DNA of 64,000 nucleotides from Catalinimonas sp038039535 (GTDB taxonomy: Bacteria > Bacteroidota > Bacteroidia > Cytophagales > Cyclobacteriaceae): contig NZ_JBBPHP010000008.1 in NCBI RefSeq assembly GCF_038039535.1, forward strand, positions 62,001 through 126,000. Direction: 5' to 3'. The position numbers and the translations under genes were made by a program. Of the stretch, positions 61,039-64,000 are shown one piece after another (within the stretch, counting starts at the first letter, position 1; every line of letters begins with the position of its first letter). A model generated the notes under the pieces. The model was not told the DNA's origin. It was given only the letters and a program-made list of their open reading frames with translations, and ran no database searches.

Positions 61039-64000
61039 TTAAAGATCCACCTTGATGCCCAATGTATAGGTAGTAGGCTTAGGGTATTCATGCCATTTCA
61101 TACCTTGAGAAAACACATTATTGCTATCTCCACCACGAATAGGAGTTATCTCAGGATCTCCAATGACTTCATCATCCACGATCAGGAAGAAATTTTGCAG
61201 AGAAGTATAGATTCTGAGGTTACTCAGAGCAATTTTTTCCACAAAGCTTCTGGGGAAAGTATAGCCTAATACAAGGTTTCTACCTCTGATAAATGAGCCA
61301 TCCTGTACCCAGTGAGAGTCAACGTTGGTTACATATCCGGCGCGTGTATTACGAATCTGAGCAATCATGGTATTCTGGTTTTCAGGGGTCCATGCGTTCA
61401 GCACAGTAGTGTAGCTGTTAGCCAAGGCCTGACGGTCTTCGCTGGAGTGCAGGTTCATATCCATGATGTCGTTGCCATACATAAATTGCAGATCAAGCAT
61501 CAGGTCAAAATTTCCAAATTGGAAATTGTTGATAAATGAACCCCAGCCTTCGGGGCTACCGTCACCGATGATCATACGGTCAGCATCAGTAATGGCTTTA
61601 TCACTATTGACATCCAGGTATTTGATATCTCCTGGTAGCATTGTCAGGCCGTTTCTGTAACTGGTAAACTCAGCAGCTTCAGCAGCTTCATCGGTTCCCC
61701 ACACGCCTAGGCGCACCAGACCCCAGAAAGAGCTGGCAGACTCACCTTCGGTGATAATGCTGGTCTCGTTCGTGATGCCAGGACCACCAACGCCAAATAT
61801 CGGAGCACGGGTGGCAAGCTCAAGCACTTTATTTTCGTTGAATGAAATGTTAAAAGTGGTGCGCCACTCAAAAGTACCATTGTCAACGTTTACGGTATTT
61901 ATCGCAAACTCAAAACCTTTATTCTCCATTGAGCCTACGTTTCTGCGGATGGTAGCATAACCGCTGGTCTGTGGGACAGGAGCGTCCAGTAACATATCGG
62001 TTGTCTTTCTGTAGTAGTAGTCAGCTTCCAAACCAATTCTACCCTGGAATAATCCTACTTCCAATCCTACATCATATTGCGCAGTTTTCTCCCATTTCAG
62101 GTCAGGGTTAGCTAAGCGCAGTAAACCAGTACCACCCACTCTTGACTCATTGATCACGGCTGCGTAACCAGAGCTCAACAATGAAAGAGAAGAATAAGGA
62201 GGTATCTCTGAGTTACCGGTAAGGCCATAACTTGTACGTAGCTTCAGATTAGAAATTAGATTATTATCTTGCAAGAAAGCTTCTTCTGAAATTCTCCATG
62301 CTACAGCTGCTGAGGGGAAGAATGCATATTTGTTGTTATCTCCAAACTTGGATGATCCATCCATACGTCCGGTCAGGGTAAACAAATACTTGTTCATCAG
62401 GCTGTAATTGAATCTACCAAAGTAAGAGTTCAGTGCCTGGCGGTTGGCGTTAGATTCTACGAGGAGATTGTTACTTCCTGCGCCGATATTGTTGAACCGG
62501 AAATAGTCTGTTGCGAAGCCACGGGCTTCATTACCCATGCTGAAATAATCTGACTCCTGCCAGGATATACCCAACATACCGGTGAATGAATGATTTTCAC
62601 CAAAATTTTTATTATAGGTCAGGTAATTCTCAAATGACCAAAACTGATCCTTTTCATTATCCAGCCATGCCCAGCCTTGCTCACCTTCACGAATTGTTCT
62701 GCCTTCGTAACGGTTTATTCCTCGGGTGACTACATTAGCACCCAGTACTGTTCTGAAGACTAAGCCTTCTGCTAATGTTATATTGGCAAAGGCGGATCCC
62801 AGCATAGTTTGCGTATTGATGATAAACTCCCTTTCCAATAAATTGTGAACCGAGCTACGTGTACCTTCCGCAAAGGGGTAGTCTCTATTATCAGCATAAG
62901 TGCCATCAGAATAATACACTGGAAGGAAAGGGAAATCCTCTACCATACGTCTTGGAATCTGGTCATTATAATCCACATTATTTTCAGTCTGGTAATTATA
63001 GCTGAGTGAAGTCCCAACGGTGAGCCAGTCTTTGACCTGCGTATCTACATTCAATCTTCCTGAATATCTAGTGAGAAACGAGGTCTTGTACAATCCATTC
63101 ATATCTAGATAACCCAGAGAAAGTGAGTAAGTAGTCTTGTCACTCCCCCCACTAAAGCTTAACTGATGATTTTGAGACAATTTGCTTTGAGTGGTTTCTT
63201 CTATCCAGTTGGTATCAAAATAGGGATTGCCGTTAGCATCAAAAATCTCAGGGTCAGTTCTTAGTAAAGCAGGGTTAAGGTTTGCCCATCTTCCTTCTGC
63301 CCAGCCTTGTGGGTCAAACTTTTCCATATTGCGCCAGGCAAGTTCTTCCACTGCCATATATTGCTCAGTATTCAGTACTTCAGGTTTGTTAGGGCCATAG
63401 GTAACCGTACTGAGGTCTACCCCATAAGAGATTTTGCCTTCGCCTGACTTACCTTTTTTGGTAGTAATCAGAATAACACCATTGGCACCTCTGGCACCAT
63501 AGATCGCTGTAGATGAGGCGTCTTTCAGCACTTCTACTGATACAATATCATTAGGATTGATATAATCAATCGCATTACTACGCTGAGTCTGGTTAGTTAC
63601 TGGTAACTGTACCCCATCCACCACATACAAAGGGTTATTAGAGGAGTTGATAGAACTAAAACCACGGATACGTACGTTGGATTTTCCTCCCGGACGACCA
63701 GAGTTTACGTTAACCTGCACACCGGGAATCCTTCCTTGTATGGCCTGATTCAGTGATGGCACCGGGCGAGATTCAAGCTCTTCTACGCTTACTGAACCCA
63801 CGGCACCAGTAAGGTCTGATCTTTTTTGGGTACCATATCCAATCACTACAATTTCATCCAGTGACTGAATGTCTTCATCCATGGAAATATTGACTTCAGA
63901 TCTACCATTGAGCGGTACTTCCTGCGAGACATATCCAATGGAAGAAAAAACCAAGATATCATCATCATTAGGCGCACTAATACTGTATTTACCATCAATA
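61039..64000 (-). CDS. SusC/RagA family TonB-linked outer-membrane protein (N-terminus beyond window)
   Basis: At least 986 codons are visible; the frame stays open to the right edge and its true start lies beyond it. The visible start reads IDGKYSISAPNDDD then the carboxypeptidase-regulatory-like end (ILVFSSIGYVSQEVP), the plug with IVVIGYGTQKRSDLTGAVGSV, LNQAIQGRIPGVQV, SNVRIRGFSSINSSNNPLYV and VEVLKDASSTAIYGARGANG, then the 22-strand barrel ending in TYTLGIKVDL. It imports ligands captured by SusD. No glycoside hydrolase or sulfatase is adjacent in the window, so the substrate is unknown. Confidence 0.97.
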   Translation of the reverse strand, partial: IDGKYSISAPNDDDILVFSSIGYVSQEVPLNGRSEVNISMDEDIQSLDEIVVIGYGTQKRSDLTGAVGSVSVEELESRPVPSLNQAIQGRIPGVQVNVNSGRPGGKSNVRIRGFSSINSSNNPLYVVDGVQLPVTNQTQRSNAIDYINPNDIVSVEVLKDASSTAIYGARGANGVILITTKKGKSGEGKISYGVDLSTVTYGPNKPEVLNTEQYMAVEELAWRNMEKFDPQGWAEGRWANLNPALLRTDPEIFDANGNPYFDTNWIEETTQSKLSQNHQLSFSGGSDKTTYSLSLGYLDMNGLYKTSFLTRYSGRLNVDTQVKDWLTVGTSLSYNYQTENNVDYNDQIPRRMVEDFPFLPVYYSDGTYADNRDYPFAEGTRSSVHNLLEREFIINTQTMLGSAFANITLAEGLVFRTVLGANVVTRGINRYEGRTIREGEQGWAWLDNEKDQFWSFENYLTYNKNFGENHSFTGMLGISWQESDYFSMGNEARGFATDYFRFNNIGAGSNNLLVESNANRQALNSYFGRFNYSLMNKYLFTLTGRMDGSSKFGDNNKYAFFPSAAVAWRISEEAFLQDNNLISNLKLRTSYGLTGNSEIPPYSSLSLLSSGYAAVINESRVGGTGLLRLANPDLKWEKTAQYDVGLEVGLFQGRIGLEADYYYRKTTDMLLDAPVPQTSGYATIRRNVGSMENKGFEFAINTVNVDNGTFEWRTTFNISFNENKVLELATRAPIFGVGGPGITNETSIITEGESASSFWGLVRLGVWGTDEAAEAAEFTSYRNGLTMLPGDIKYLDVNSDKAITDADRMIIGDGSPEGWGSFINNFQFGNFDLMLDLQFMYGNDIMDMNLHSSEDRQALANSYTTVLNAWTPENQNTMIAQIRNTRAGYVTNVDSHWVQDGSFIRGRNLVLGYTFPRSFVEKIALSNLRIYTSLQNFFLIVDDEVIGDPEITPIRGGDSNNVFSQGMKWHEYPKPTTYTLGIKVDL

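Overview
The window looks like a chromosomal piece of a Bacteroidota genome, most likely a marine or soil Cytophagales relative. The support is a SusC/SusD pair, a PorP/SprF protein next to a 3136-residue PKD-repeat protein with a gliding-motility/type IX secretion C-terminal domain, LytTR/LytS-type signalling, many secreted lipoproteins, and several minus-7 boxes of the Bacteroidota form TAnnTTTG. The genus is inference. No tRNA, rRNA, CRISPR array, prophage or integrase was seen. The only mobile-type element is a REP-associated tyrosine transposase (RAYT) with a family of 21-nt repeats.

Layout. 125-4380 (minus): four secreted proteins of unknown function in one close-packed run, three of which look distantly alike. 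5145-6961 (minus): response regulator and sensor kinase overlapping by 4 nt. 7119-7754: secreted beta-sandwich protein with a palindrome just upstream. 7975-11240 (minus): TonB-dependent receptor, DUF2141 and TPR protein operon. 11448-22481: mostly housekeeping and accessory enzymes (CYTH, AEC transporter, PhzF, GMC oxidoreductase, ArsP-like permease, esterase, MsrB, methyltransferase), ending with PorP/SprF. 22925-32335 (minus): the giant adhesin, closed by its own terminator. 32957-37538: aldo/keto reductase, then a plus-strand run of dehydrogenase, lipoprotein sulfatase and TIM-barrel isomerase. 37535-38044: small secreted metallopeptidase. 38599-40346: ECF sigma factor overlapping (ATGA) a protein with an anti-sigma-like N-terminus, one membrane helix and a C-terminal beta-barrel. 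40509-43098: two lipoproteins with CX4CH haem motifs, YceI and DUF5777. 43159-49347: phosphodiesterase-fold lipoprotein, aminopeptidase P, SnoaL-like protein, two PepSY-like paralogues, M61 peptidase. 49429-53424: RAYT, eight copies of its 21-nt REP unit, a 43-bp degenerate tandem repeat, an unrecognised helical protein and an amidohydrolase. 53293-59321: PQQ/cytochrome dehydrogenase, molybdenum-carrier-like protein and glycine dehydrogenase. 59459-64000 (minus): SusD and a SusC cut by the window edge.

The observations I rate highest are these. (1) A RAYT is bracketed by an inverted pair of 21-nt REP units, and three more units lie inside the N-terminal coding region of the neighbouring PQQ dehydrogenase, all in the same reading frame, the last one running into its lipoprotein signal peptide. 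(2) A sigma factor is coupled to a putative dual-membrane-spanning anti-sigma protein, with an orphan terminator hairpin just upstream. (3) Two adjacent cytochrome-like lipoproteins carry CX4CH rather than CXXCH. (4) A non-coding tandem repeat of about 43 bp lies beside the REP region. Several database-style longest starts appear wrong, and corrected starts are given in the entries.
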